Source: Oricola sp. (GTDB taxonomy: Bacteria > Pseudomonadota > Alphaproteobacteria > Rhizobiales > Rhizobiaceae). From it: DNA of 64,000 nucleotides. The stretch spans positions 62,001 to 126,000 of the forward strand of contig NZ_JALEGV010000011.1 of NCBI RefSeq assembly GCF_022763245.1, read 5' to 3'. Positions within the stretch are counted from its first letter, which is position 1, and each line of letters begins with the position of its first letter. Both the position numbers and the translations under genes were made by a program. Shown piece after piece: positions 52,205 to 60,125 of the stretch. Below the pieces are notes generated by a model. That model saw only the letters and a program-made list of their open reading frames with translations, did not search any database and was not told the DNA's origin.

Positions 52205-52222
52205 CGTCAAATATACTTGCCA
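52205..52222. promoter_or_regulatory. Candidate XRE-cupin operator (copy 2)
   Basis: CGTCAAATATACTTGCCA is located between the divergent HisD-like gene (start 52130) and the XRE-cupin gene (TTG 52244). Close similarity to the site at 49063-49080 suggests that this autoregulating protein controls the ABC, M81 and HisD-like genes. Confidence 0.55.
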
Positions 52223-52243
52223 GCGAACGGAGGACTGAAAACC

Positions 52244-52792
52244 TTGGCCAAAGTCGGAAAAAGACTGCGCGAACTACGCCTGCGCCGCGCCATCTCCATT
52301 CGCGAGCTCGCGGCGCGTTCGGGTGTCTCCCACTCGACCATCTCCCTGATCGAGCAGGACGGGATCAGCCCCACGGTGAACACGCTCCAGGCGGTCATGG
52401 ATGCGCTCGGCACGACCTTGAGCGGGTTTTTCACGGGCATCGAGACCAATCTGCACTATTCGCCGTTCTATCGAAGTGCGGACCTTCCCGAGATCGGCAG
52501 CGCCGATTCCATTTCGTACCAGGTGATCGGCGCCGATCATCCCGACCGCACGATCCTGATGCTGCGCGAGAACTACGCCCGGGGTGCCGATACGGGTACG
52601 CCCTTCGCGCACCCGGCGCAGGAGGCGGGCGTTGTGGTGACAGGCTCCATCGAACTGACCGTGGGAACGCAGACAGCCGTCCTGGAGCCCGGCGACGGCT
52701 ATTATTTCGACAGCCGCCAGCCGCATCGCTTCCGCAATGTCTTCGATGGAGAAAGCCAGATCGTCAGCGCGGTGAACCCGCCGACCTATTGA
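52244..52792 (+). CDS. XRE-family regulator with C-terminal cupin domain
   Basis: The N-terminal helix-turn-helix (GKRLRELRLRRAISIRELAARSGVSHSTISLIEQDGISPTVNTLQAVMDALGTTL) is followed by a small cupin (HPAQEAGVVVTGSIELTVGTQTAVLEPGDGYYFDSRQPHRFRN). Such regulators usually repress polyamine, amino acid or related catabolic genes and sense a small ligand in the cupin. Start TTG 52244 follows GGAGGA at 52228-52233. A longer ATG frame from 52148 would place the operator at 52205 within the coding sequence. Result is a 182-aa protein. Confidence 0.87.
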   Translation: MAKVGKRLRELRLRRAISIRELAARSGVSHSTISLIEQDGISPTVNTLQAVMDALGTTLSGFFTGIETNLHYSPFYRSADLPEIGSADSISYQVIGADHPDRTILMLRENYARGADTGTPFAHPAQEAGVVVTGSIELTVGTQTAVLEPGDGYYFDSRQPHRFRNVFDGESQIVSAVNPPTY

Positions 52793-52841
52793 CCGACAAC
52801 CGCCGCGGTTCCATGCGCCGGAGGCGACAACCCGCAACCGG

Positions 52842-53795
52842 TCAGCGGGCAGACCTTTCGCCGGCGCGGACGCCGATCCGTGCGGAAGGCCGGCCGGAAA
52901 GCGACACGATGCGTTCGCCGGAGACGATGGTGTAGGGTTCTTCGCCGCTCACGTGCCCCAGAAGCGCCTCGCCTGGCCCGTAGACGGGTGTGCCGAGAAA
53001 GAACAGCGCACCTTCAAGGTAACCGTCGCGCATCTGATTTGGCTCCACGACGATGCGCTCCGCATGCAGGTCTTGACCGAGACTGACGGCGGACGCGGCT
53101 CCGCAAACGACTTTCGTGTTCGTGTCGACCGTCATCATGAAATCCGCCCGGTCGGGCTCTCGGGCGGTGTCGATGATCATGCCAGCCACGATTTCGGTGA
53201 TGCCCCGCACCGGAAAGATGGAATTGTGAAGCACACCGCCTGTCACGCCGGCTTGCTCGTCGCTGAAAAGCAGCCCTCCGCGATCCCCGCGTCGTTCGAC
53301 CAACGCCGTGTCGCCAAGCGCAATCTCGCCGGCCGGGGTCAAGGCGATGACACCGGCATCCGCGTCGGCATTCGCCTGCAGGACTTGCCGGACGGCCGCC
53401 TGTGCCGACAGCCCCGTCTCGATCGCGTCGAGCAGCATTTCGTTGGGCGGCGTCGCCCCGACGGCGACCACGTTGGGCAGGCGATGGCCGGTTATCAGCG
53501 CGACATCGGGCCGAACGGGCGTGAATTGTGCCAAGGGCTCGGGCCTGTTCGGGCCGCTGGACATCAGCACGGCAAGCCGGGCTTCAGCGATTTCGAGAGG
53601 CGGCCCGTCGCCTCCGAAGAGCGTCGTCGTGCCGCCCGTCTGGGTGGATGCGCGCAAGATCTCTCCATCCGACGTCAGCACCGCCAGGCTGACGAAGCCG
53701 CCTATGGCGCCGCGTCCCACACGCTCCACTGCCCGCAATGCGTGGAAGATGCCGAGGCCCGCCCTCGGGCCCGCAGCCGCGATCCCGATCGTCAT
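52842..53795 (-). CDS. Unrecognised 317-aa protein, last gene of the peptide-type ABC operon
   Basis: No family is recognised with certainty. The protein starts [44 protein letters not shown] and contains small-residue-rich segments such as SSGPNRPEPLAQFTPVRPDVALITGHRLPN and QAGVTGGVLHNSIFPVRGITEIVAG, with SGRPSAR at the C-terminus. No signal peptide or transmembrane helix. The internal repetition of short beta-like segments suggests a compact enzyme-like fold. It overlaps the ATPase gene by 4 nt (53792-53795), so it is part of the operon, possibly a modifying enzyme for the transported peptide. Function unknown. Confidence 0.7.
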   Translation of the reverse strand: MTIGIAAAGPRAGLGIFHALRAVERVGRGAIGGFVSLAVLTSDGEILRASTQTGGTTTLFGGDGPPLEIAEARLAVLMSSGPNRPEPLAQFTPVRPDVALITGHRLPNVVAVGATPPNEMLLDAIETGLSAQAAVRQVLQANADADAGVIALTPAGEIALGDTALVERRGDRGGLLFSDEQAGVTGGVLHNSIFPVRGITEIVAGMIIDTAREPDRADFMMTVDTNTKVVCGAASAVSLGQDLHAERIVVEPNQMRDGYLEGALFFLGTPVYGPGEALLGHVSGEEPYTIVSGERIVSLSGRPSARIGVRAGERSAR

Positions 53796-55486
53796 GAGGC
53801 GGCCATGTGGTCTTGACCAACCGCAACAAGCGGCCCTCGCGAAAAGGTCGAACGGTCGCGCACGACAAGCTTGCCGCGCTGGCGCGTTGGGTCGGCAATC
53901 GGGATCGCCTCGAGCAGCGACCTCGTATAGTCGTGCGCGGGATTGCGAAGCACATCGTCACGGGCGCCGAGCTCGACGATGCGTCCCTGCAGCATCACGG
54001 CGATCCGGTGGCTGACTTCCTCCACCACGGCGAGATCGTGACTGATGAACAGGTAGGAGAGGCCCAGCCGCTCCTGCAGATCCTTCATCAGGTCGATCAC
54101 CTGCGCCTGGATCGAGACGTCGAGCGCCGATGTCGGCTCGTCGGCGACGATAAGCTTCGGTTCGACGCCGAGCGCGCGGGCAATGCAGAGACGCTGGCGC
54201 TGGCCGCCGGAGAATTCATGCGGATAGCGTTTCATGTGTTCGGGACCGAGCCCGACCTGCCGGAACAAAGCTTCGGTCCGGTCCTTCAACTCGCTGCCCC
54301 GGGCGATGCCGTGGATATGCATGGGTTCGGCGACAAGCTTGTCGACGCGCATGCGCGGATCGAGCGCGCCATAGGGATCCTGAAAGATCATCTGCATCTG
54401 GCGGCGCGCCCGGCGCATCATCTGCGGCCCGTATTCGCGAATGTTCGCGCCGTCCTGCAGGATCTCGCCGGAATCGACCTCGATCAGGCGCAGGATCGCC
54501 CGCGCGGCCGTCGACTTCCCGGAGCCGGACTCGCCGACCAGCGCCAGCGTTTCACCGGGCGCGATCGCGAAACTCACCTCGTCGAGCGCCCGGACGTCGC
54601 GTCCCTTGTCGGAGAATGTCTTGTTGAGCGAGACCGCCTCGACGATCGGCACGGGTCGTTTCGGTCCCGCTTCCCTCGTCGCAGCCGGGCCGGCGTTGCC
54701 CAGCTTCGGCACCGCCGCCAGAAGGCGTTGCGTGTAGGCGTGTCGAGGGTCGGCGAAGACCGGACGAACCTCTCCCTCTTCCACCTTCTCGCCGCTTCGC
54801 ATGACGATCATCCGGTCCGCGGTCTCGGCGACGACACCCATATCGTGGGTGATCAGCAGCATCGACGTGCCGAACTGGTCCTTCAATTCGCGCATCAGGT
54901 CGAGAACCTGCGCCTGGACCGTAACGTCCAGTGCGGTGGTCGGTTCGTCGGCGATCAGGATCTCGGGCTTGTTGATGAGCGCGATGGCGATCATGACCCG
55001 CTGGCGCATGCCGCCCGACAATTGATGCGGATAGCGGGTCATCATCGATTTCGGATCGGGAAGCTTGACGCGATCCAGCATCGCAACGGAGCGATCCACG
55101 GCGTCGCGCGCCTTCGGCTCATGCGCCAGCACCATCTCTGTCATCTGCCGGCCGATGGTCAGAACCGGATTGAGCGAGGTCATCGGCTCCTGGAAGATCA
55201 TCGAGATCCGCCTGCCGCGGATCAGCCTCAGCGCTTCGTCATCGAGGGTGAGCAGGTCGGTGCCGCCGAGTTTCGCGGTCCCGCCCAGTATGCGCGCTGT
55301 CTGCGGGGGCAGAAGCCCCATCAGCGCCATGCTCGACACGCTCTTGCCCGAGCCGGATTCGCCGACAATGGCCAAGGTCTCGTTGCGGTAGAGCGTATAG
55401 GACAGGTCACGCACCGCCGGGTTGTCGGCGGCGTTCTCGCCGAACCCGATCGTCAGGTCTTGGACTTCGAGAAGCGTCTCGGTCAT
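53792..55486 (-). CDS. Peptide-type ABC transporter, two-domain ATP-binding protein (DppD-DppF fusion)
   Basis: The 564-aa protein has two nucleotide-binding domains of the oligopeptide type: domain 1 with [31 protein letters not shown] and [13 protein letters not shown]; domain 2 with [32 protein letters not shown] and [13 protein letters not shown]. Each has the extra C-terminal peptide-transporter motif ([23 protein letters not shown]). The fusion of DppD and DppF is common in this family (GsiA-like). It powers uptake through the two permeases encoded upstream; 3 nt after dppC and 4 nt overlap with the downstream unknown gene. Confidence 0.93.
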   Translation of the reverse strand: MTETLLEVQDLTIGFGENAADNPAVRDLSYTLYRNETLAIVGESGSGKSVSSMALMGLLPPQTARILGGTAKLGGTDLLTLDDEALRLIRGRRISMIFQEPMTSLNPVLTIGRQMTEMVLAHEPKARDAVDRSVAMLDRVKLPDPKSMMTRYPHQLSGGMRQRVMIAIALINKPEILIADEPTTALDVTVQAQVLDLMRELKDQFGTSMLLITHDMGVVAETADRMIVMRSGEKVEEGEVRPVFADPRHAYTQRLLAAVPKLGNAGPAATREAGPKRPVPIVEAVSLNKTFSDKGRDVRALDEVSFAIAPGETLALVGESGSGKSTAARAILRLIEVDSGEILQDGANIREYGPQMMRRARRQMQMIFQDPYGALDPRMRVDKLVAEPMHIHGIARGSELKDRTEALFRQVGLGPEHMKRYPHEFSGGQRQRLCIARALGVEPKLIVADEPTSALDVSIQAQVIDLMKDLQERLGLSYLFISHDLAVVEEVSHRIAVMLQGRIVELGARDDVLRNPAHDYTRSLLEAIPIADPTRQRGKLVVRDRSTFSRGPLVAVGQDHMAAS

Positions 55487-55489
55487 CGG

Positions 55490-56371
55490 TCAGCGCCTCG
55501 CCGTCTGTCGCGGGTCGAGCACTTCGCGAATGCCGTCTCCGAGAAGGTTGAAGCCGAGCACGGTCGCGGCAATGGCAACGCCCGGCGCGATCATCATCCA
55601 CGGCGCGCGCGAGAAATAGTCGCGGCCTGCCGACAACATCCAGCCCCACTCGGGCGATGGCGGCTGCGCGCCCAGCCCGAGGAAGCTGAGACCCGCCGCA
55701 GCGAGGATCGCGGTTGACACACCCAGCGTCGCGACGACGACCATGGTCGGCAGGATGTTGGGCAGGATATGCAGGAGGACGATGCGAAAGTGCCCCGCCC
55801 CCGCCGCGACGCTCGCCTCGAAATAGGGCTTGTTCTTTTCGACCAGCACGGTCGCGTAGCAGATGCGGGCATAGAACGGCATCGTCGCAATGCCGACCGC
55901 GATCATGGCGTTCTGCAGAGATGGCCCGAGCACCGCCACCGCGGCCAGCGCGATCAGCGTCTCGGTGAAGGAAAACACCACGTCGACGAGCCGCATGACG
56001 ATGCGCTCGATCCATCCTCCGGCATAGCCGCCGATCAGGCCGATGGTCAGGCCGACGGCCAGCGCAATCCCGACCGCGATCGCCGCGATCATCAGCGTCA
56101 GGCGCGATCCGTACACCACTCGGGAGAAGAGATCGCGGCCGAATTCGTCGGTCCCGAAGAGGTGCGAAAAGGACGGTGCGGTCAGCCGCGGACCGGCGCC
56201 CATCATCTGCGGGTCGTAGGGTGCGATCCAGGGCGCGAAGGCGGCGGTGACGACGAGGACCGCGACGATCACCAGGCCGACTGTCGCGCCGCGGTTTCCG
56301 AGGAACTGCCTGAACTTCGCCGAAGCGGCGCTGGCTGCGGGCACAGGCGCGGTGACGGTCTGGTCGGACAT
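55490..56371 (-). CDS. Peptide-type ABC transporter permease (DppC-like)
   Basis: The 293-aa permease begins with a cytoplasmic leader and an early membrane helix (GATVGLVIVAVLVVTAAFAPWIAPYDP). It has HLFGTDEFGRDLFSRVVYGSRLTL, typical of DppC, and the EAA-like loop AAVAAGAGHFRIVLLHILPNI-region (EASVAAGAGHFRIVLLHILP). Its start overlaps the dppB-like stop by one base at 56371. Together with DppB it forms the channel for the peptide-binding protein encoded upstream. Confidence 0.93.
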   Translation of the reverse strand: MSDQTVTAPVPAASAASAKFRQFLGNRGATVGLVIVAVLVVTAAFAPWIAPYDPQMMGAGPRLTAPSFSHLFGTDEFGRDLFSRVVYGSRLTLMIAAIAVGIALAVGLTIGLIGGYAGGWIERIVMRLVDVVFSFTETLIALAAVAVLGPSLQNAMIAVGIATMPFYARICYATVLVEKNKPYFEASVAAGAGHFRIVLLHILPNILPTMVVVATLGVSTAILAAAGLSFLGLGAQPPSPEWGWMLSAGRDYFSRAPWMMIAPGVAIAATVLGFNLLGDGIREVLDPRQTARR

Positions 56372-57294
56372 CAGCTCAACCTCACGCGCGGATCGAGGAC
56401 CGCATAGAGCAGGTCCATCAGCAGCGAGACAGTGACGACAAGGACCGCGAAGACCAGGATGAAACCCTGGATCAGTGGATAGTCACGCTGGAAGATGGCC
56501 TGGATGGCGAGACGCCCGATGCCGTTCCAGGCAAAGACGTTCTCCACCACGATCGCGCCGCCCAGCATGTAGGTGAACTGCAGGCCGAGCATGGTCACGA
56601 CGGGGATCAACCCGGCGAGCAGCACATGCCGGTAAAGGATCGTACCGCGCTTGAGGCCTTTGGCGCGCGCTGTGCGCACGAAATCCTGGTCAAGAATGTC
56701 GATCATCGAAGACCGCGTCAGCCGCGCGATAATGCCGGCATTGGCGACACCCAGCGTAATCGCCGGCAACACCAGCGAGCGCCAATCCGTGCCGGCGACC
56801 GGCAGCCAGGCAAGGTTCACGGCGAAGACGAACAGCAGGATCAGGCCGAGCCAGAAATGCGGCATCGACACACCGACAAGGGCGATGATCATAAGGCTCG
56901 TGTCGACCGCGGTGCCGCGCCTATAGGCAGCGATGAAGCCGAAGACGATACCGATCACGGCCGCGATGACCAGACTGACGGAAGCCAGCAGCAGGGTGTT
57001 CGGCAGCCGCCCGATCAACAGGTCCAGCACCGGCTGCTTGCCGCGAATTGTCTGGCCGAAATCACCTTGCAGGATGCGCCCCATGAACATGGCGTACTGC
57101 TTCCAGACCGGTTCGTTGAGGCCGAGGCGGGTGCGGATTTCCTCGAGCTGTTCGGGGGTGGTGCCCTGCGACTGGGCATACATGATCTGCACGGGATCGC
57201 CGGGCACGATATGGATCAGCATGGCGACGGCAATGGTCGTGACCCAGACGGTCAGCAAGGCGGCGGCAATTCTCTGGACAAGATAGCGGCGCAT
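56371..57294 (-). CDS. Peptide-type ABC transporter permease (DppB-like)
   Basis: The 307-aa permease has the DppB signature: an N-terminal helix (YLVQRIAAALLTVWVTTIAVAMLIHIVPGDPVQIMYAQ), IRTRLGLNEPVWKQYAMFMGRILQGDFGQTIRG and RLTRSSMIDILDQDFVRTARAKGLKRGTILYRHVLLAGLIPVVTMLG. It follows the substrate-binding protein gene after 77 nt, which contain a strong hairpin at 57332-57355. Confidence 0.93.
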   Translation of the reverse strand: MRRYLVQRIAAALLTVWVTTIAVAMLIHIVPGDPVQIMYAQSQGTTPEQLEEIRTRLGLNEPVWKQYAMFMGRILQGDFGQTIRGKQPVLDLLIGRLPNTLLLASVSLVIAAVIGIVFGFIAAYRRGTAVDTSLMIIALVGVSMPHFWLGLILLFVFAVNLAWLPVAGTDWRSLVLPAITLGVANAGIIARLTRSSMIDILDQDFVRTARAKGLKRGTILYRHVLLAGLIPVVTMLGLQFTYMLGGAIVVENVFAWNGIGRLAIQAIFQRDYPLIQGFILVFAVLVVTVSLLMDLLYAVLDPRVRLS

Positions 57295-57331
57295 CGACCG
57301 GTCCCATGCATGCTTCGAACGTAACGGGGCA

Positions 57332-57355
57332 GCGGCGGCCAGAGCTGGCCGCCGC
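57332..57355. promoter_or_regulatory. Intra-operon stem-loop after the peptide-binding protein gene
   Basis: GCGGCGGCCA (57332-57341) and TGGCCGCCGC (57346-57355) form a perfect 10-bp stem around GAGC, about 15 nt after the binding-protein stop and before dppB. Likely a processing or attenuation element giving more binding protein than permease. Confidence 0.65.
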
Positions 57356-57370
57356 GATGGCTTGAGCCGA

Positions 57371-58930
57371 TCAGTCGGTGATCTTGACGTCCATCAGCAA
57401 CGGCTGGTCGAAGGCGCCGATCACGAAGCCGTCGACATCCTGCGCGGTGACGTAGAGCCACATCCAGCCCGGCGTGTAGAGCGGCACGTGGATCGCCTTT
57501 TCGAGCAGATAGGCGTTGACCTGCTTGACGATCTCCAGGCGAGCGTCCGGATCGACGGTCGAACGCATGTCCTCGAGCATGGCGTCGAGTTCCGGCGTGT
57601 TGTAACCGCTGTAAGCGCCGGGCGAATGCCAGAGCTGGTAGAGGATGTCGGGGTCGTACCAGGACCAGCCCATCATGTCGAAGGTGGACTTGCCTTCCGT
57701 CTTCTCGTTTTCCTGCTTCACCCGTGCGTTCAGCGTACCGATATCCATGATCTCGATATTGGTCTTCACCCCGATCTGCGCGAGCTGGTTCTGGAAGATC
57801 TGCAGCATGCGCTCGCGGCCGCCACCGGTCCAGGTCATCATCGTGACATCGACCGGATTGTCCGGGCCGTAGCCGGCCTCCGCGAGAAGCGCCTTCGCCT
57901 TTTCGGGATCGTAGGACGCAAGATGCTCGGCGCAGAACTCCTGGTCGTTGCCGAAGACGCCCTGTGCGATCGGGCATTTTTCGCGCTGGACGAGGCCCTG
58001 GAACGCGATGTCGAGCGCCATATCGACGTCGACGCCATGAGCGATGGCCTGACGGACGCGCTCGTCATTGAAAGGCGGGCGCGAAATGGTGAATTCGAAG
58101 AACACGTCCTGGCCCGTCGCCTCGGCGATATGCAGGTCCATGGAACTGTCTTCCTTGATCGCCGCGACCTCTTCGAGCGGCGGCTCGACGATGTGCAGTT
58201 CGCCGGTGCGCAGTCCGGCGAGACGGGTCTGCGCCTCCGGCACGGTACGAATGATCAGCCGGTCCGAATAGGGCTTGCCCTTGTTCTCCACCGGATGGCC
58301 GAAATTCTTGTAGTCCGGATTGGCCGAGAGCACGATGCGGTCGCCCTTGACCCATTCGTCCAGCTTCCACGGGCCCGTGCCGATGGCCGCCGTCGATCCG
58401 AAGGCATCGCCAAGCGCCTCGTTGGTGTCGCAGAGCATCGACGAGAACGGATCGGCCATGAACGGCACGAAGGCGCCGAAGGGCGTGTCGAACTTCACGA
58501 CGATGGTGGATGCATCCGGCGCGTCGACCGAGGAGATCGGGCCCCAGGCCGACTTGGTGATGCTCGGGCTGTCGTCGGACAGGGCGCGGTCGAACGTGTA
58601 TTTGACGTCCGTGGAATCGAACGGCGTGCCGTCATGGCACATCAGGCCGTCCTGCAGCGAGAACGTCACGGTCATGCCGTCATCGCTCACCTCGTAGCTC
58701 TTCGCCATGTTTGGGCGGGGAGCGCCGTTTTCGTCGAAGGCGAGCAACGTGTCGTAGATCTGCCGCCAGGACTGCATCGACAATGTCGTCGTGCTGGCAT
58801 GCGGATCCAGCGTATCGCTGTCTCCGTATCGGGCCCAGATGATATCGGAAGCGAATGCCGGAGCGACCAGCACCGCCGCGGTGGTCGCGGTCAGGGCTGC
58901 CGTCGCCATGCGGCGAAGAGATTTGCGCAT
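57371..58930 (-). CDS. Peptide-type ABC transporter substrate-binding protein (DppA/OppA family)
   Basis: The 519-aa protein has a signal peptide (RRMATAALTATTAAVLVAPAFA) and type II peptide-binding landmarks (WARYGDSDTLDPHASTTTLS, IYDTLLAFDENGAPRPNMAKSYEVSDDGMTVTFSLQDGLMCHDG, GTGPWKLDEWVKGDRIVLSANPDY, PFNDERVRQAIAHGVD). It binds a peptide or related ligand in the periplasm. ATG 58928-58930 (MRKSLRRM) is chosen; an upstream in-frame ATG would add 24 residues before the signal peptide. First gene of the leftward operon, with a second RpiR gene and its candidate operator upstream. Confidence 0.92.
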   Translation of the reverse strand: MRKSLRRMATAALTATTAAVLVAPAFASDIIWARYGDSDTLDPHASTTTLSMQSWRQIYDTLLAFDENGAPRPNMAKSYEVSDDGMTVTFSLQDGLMCHDGTPFDSTDVKYTFDRALSDDSPSITKSAWGPISSVDAPDASTIVVKFDTPFGAFVPFMADPFSSMLCDTNEALGDAFGSTAAIGTGPWKLDEWVKGDRIVLSANPDYKNFGHPVENKGKPYSDRLIIRTVPEAQTRLAGLRTGELHIVEPPLEEVAAIKEDSSMDLHIAEATGQDVFFEFTISRPPFNDERVRQAIAHGVDVDMALDIAFQGLVQREKCPIAQGVFGNDQEFCAEHLASYDPEKAKALLAEAGYGPDNPVDVTMMTWTGGGRERMLQIFQNQLAQIGVKTNIEIMDIGTLNARVKQENEKTEGKSTFDMMGWSWYDPDILYQLWHSPGAYSGYNTPELDAMLEDMRSTVDPDARLEIVKQVNAYLLEKAIHVPLYTPGWMWLYVTAQDVDGFVIGAFDQPLLMDVKITD

Positions 58931-59064
58931 TGCCAGGTCCTCACAGGTTCGGGGGGACGCGGCCACGCAAACCCCCTCGGTTTGAGCCGCCAGCGGCGGC
59001 ATTCAGCGTGATTGCAGGCACATGCTGTGACGCGGTCGGAACCGCGGTCAACAGAATTTTAAAA

Positions 59065-59083
59065 ATGAAACGATTTTTTTCAT
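59065..59083. promoter_or_regulatory. Inverted repeat ATGAAA-N7-TTTCAT before the peptide ABC operon
   Basis: ATGAAA (59065-59070) and TTTCAT (59078-59083) flank CGATTTT; another ATGAAA half-site lies at 59098-59103. They are in the 207-bp interval between the peptide-binding protein gene and the RpiR gene. The same arms appear at 60027-60040 before the RpiR gene itself. Confidence 0.5.
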
Positions 59084-59137
59084 AACTGCGCATTTATATG
59101 AAACAGGGAACAAGAATTCATTCAAAAACTGAAACCG

Positions 59138-60010
59138 CTACAGATTGTCGGACAGCAGATCGTTCCATTCTGCATGGATGTCGTCGATCATGTTCAGGCG
59201 CTCCATCGCCGGCTCGCCGATATGAATGGCGAGTGCCGAGCAGAGGTAGTTGATCATGCTGAGGGCCGGCACGATGGAATCGAATATTCCCGCCCCTCGC
59301 GTCCGGCAGCGCAACGTCACGGTGGCGATATCGTCGCTCGATCGTCCGACCTGGTCGGTGATGTAGACCACCTTGGAACCGGCGCCGATCGCCGAGCGAA
59401 GCACGCTCCGGAACTGGTGGATCCGCTTCTGCACCCCGAACGCGAGAAAGGCGTCGCTGGACGAGATCGACGCGAATTCCTCCGCGACCGAGAAGCTGCC
59501 GAGCGGGATCAGCCGGATGTCCGGCCGAACCCGGATCAGTTGGGCCCGGGCGATGTGCGCGAGCGGATAATTGTCCGCAAACCCCACAACCCAAAGCTTT
59601 TCTCCGCGTGCGAGGATCTGGATCGCCTGCTCGATATGATCGGATCTTTGCTGCTCGATGGTGCGGACGAGGTTCTGCACCTCGCTCTGCAGATGGATGC
59701 TCATGTCGGGCCGATGACTGCGCATCTCGCTCATGCGTTCGCCCATGCGCGACTGGCCGGACTGAATGCCTTCGGCGCGCGCGGTCGCCTGCGCCGACTT
59801 GTAGCTCGGATAGCCCAGCCTGCGGATGAACCGGGCTGTCGTCGCCTTGGAGACGCCGGCGCGCTCGGAGAGCTGCGTGGCCGTCTGGTCGAGGATGGAA
59901 AGCGGGTTTTCCAGGAGGACATCCGCAAGGTATCGCTCGCCGCGCGACATCTGATTGTAGGTTTCGAGGATACGTTGCGAAAAGAGTCGTGACTGGTCGC
60001 TATCAGGCAT
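59138..60010 (-). CDS. MurR/RpiR-family regulator (second), likely for the peptide ABC operon
   Basis: The 290-aa protein has the RpiR HTH (RILETYNQMSRGERYLADVLLENPLSILDQTATQLSERAGVSKATTARFIRRLGYPSYKSAQ) and a SIS domain (LARGEKLWVVGFADNYPLAHIARAQLIRVRPDIRLIPLG, VVYITDQVGRSSDDIATVTLRC). It differs from the IolR-like protein at 10020. Facing operators with TTTCAT/ATGAAA arms (59065-59083, 60027-60040) flank it. It probably regulates the downstream ABC operon and the divergent enolase-superfamily gene. Inducer unknown. Confidence 0.88.
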   Translation of the reverse strand: MPDSDQSRLFSQRILETYNQMSRGERYLADVLLENPLSILDQTATQLSERAGVSKATTARFIRRLGYPSYKSAQATARAEGIQSGQSRMGERMSEMRSHRPDMSIHLQSEVQNLVRTIEQQRSDHIEQAIQILARGEKLWVVGFADNYPLAHIARAQLIRVRPDIRLIPLGSFSVAEEFASISSSDAFLAFGVQKRIHQFRSVLRSAIGAGSKVVYITDQVGRSSDDIATVTLRCRTRGAGIFDSIVPALSMINYLCSALAIHIGEPAMERLNMIDDIHAEWNDLLSDNL

Positions 60011-60026
60011 TACCGAACCCTGCTTG

Positions 60027-60040
60027 TTTCATTTATGAAA
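60027..60040. promoter_or_regulatory. Palindrome TTTCAT-TT-ATGAAA between the RpiR and enolase-superfamily genes
   Basis: Perfect inverted repeat with a 2-nt centre, in the 115-bp divergent interval. It shares arms with the site at 59065-59083 and is the probable binding site of the second RpiR regulator. Confidence 0.6.
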
Positions 60041-60125
60041 AAATGCGCCTCAAATCTGGCCAAGTCAATTCCATCGGCTCATAAGTCGTCTCCGCGCGTC
60101 CATTTGGCGCGGAAGGAGCGTCCGG

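Noticed and set aside
53807-55717. 636-codon rightward frame opposite the peptide ATPase
   Set aside because: Antisense shadow of a clear two-domain ATPase; no family features.
57362-59011. 549-codon rightward frame opposite the peptide-binding protein
   Set aside because: Antisense shadow of the binding protein with its signal peptide; composition atypical for a real protein.
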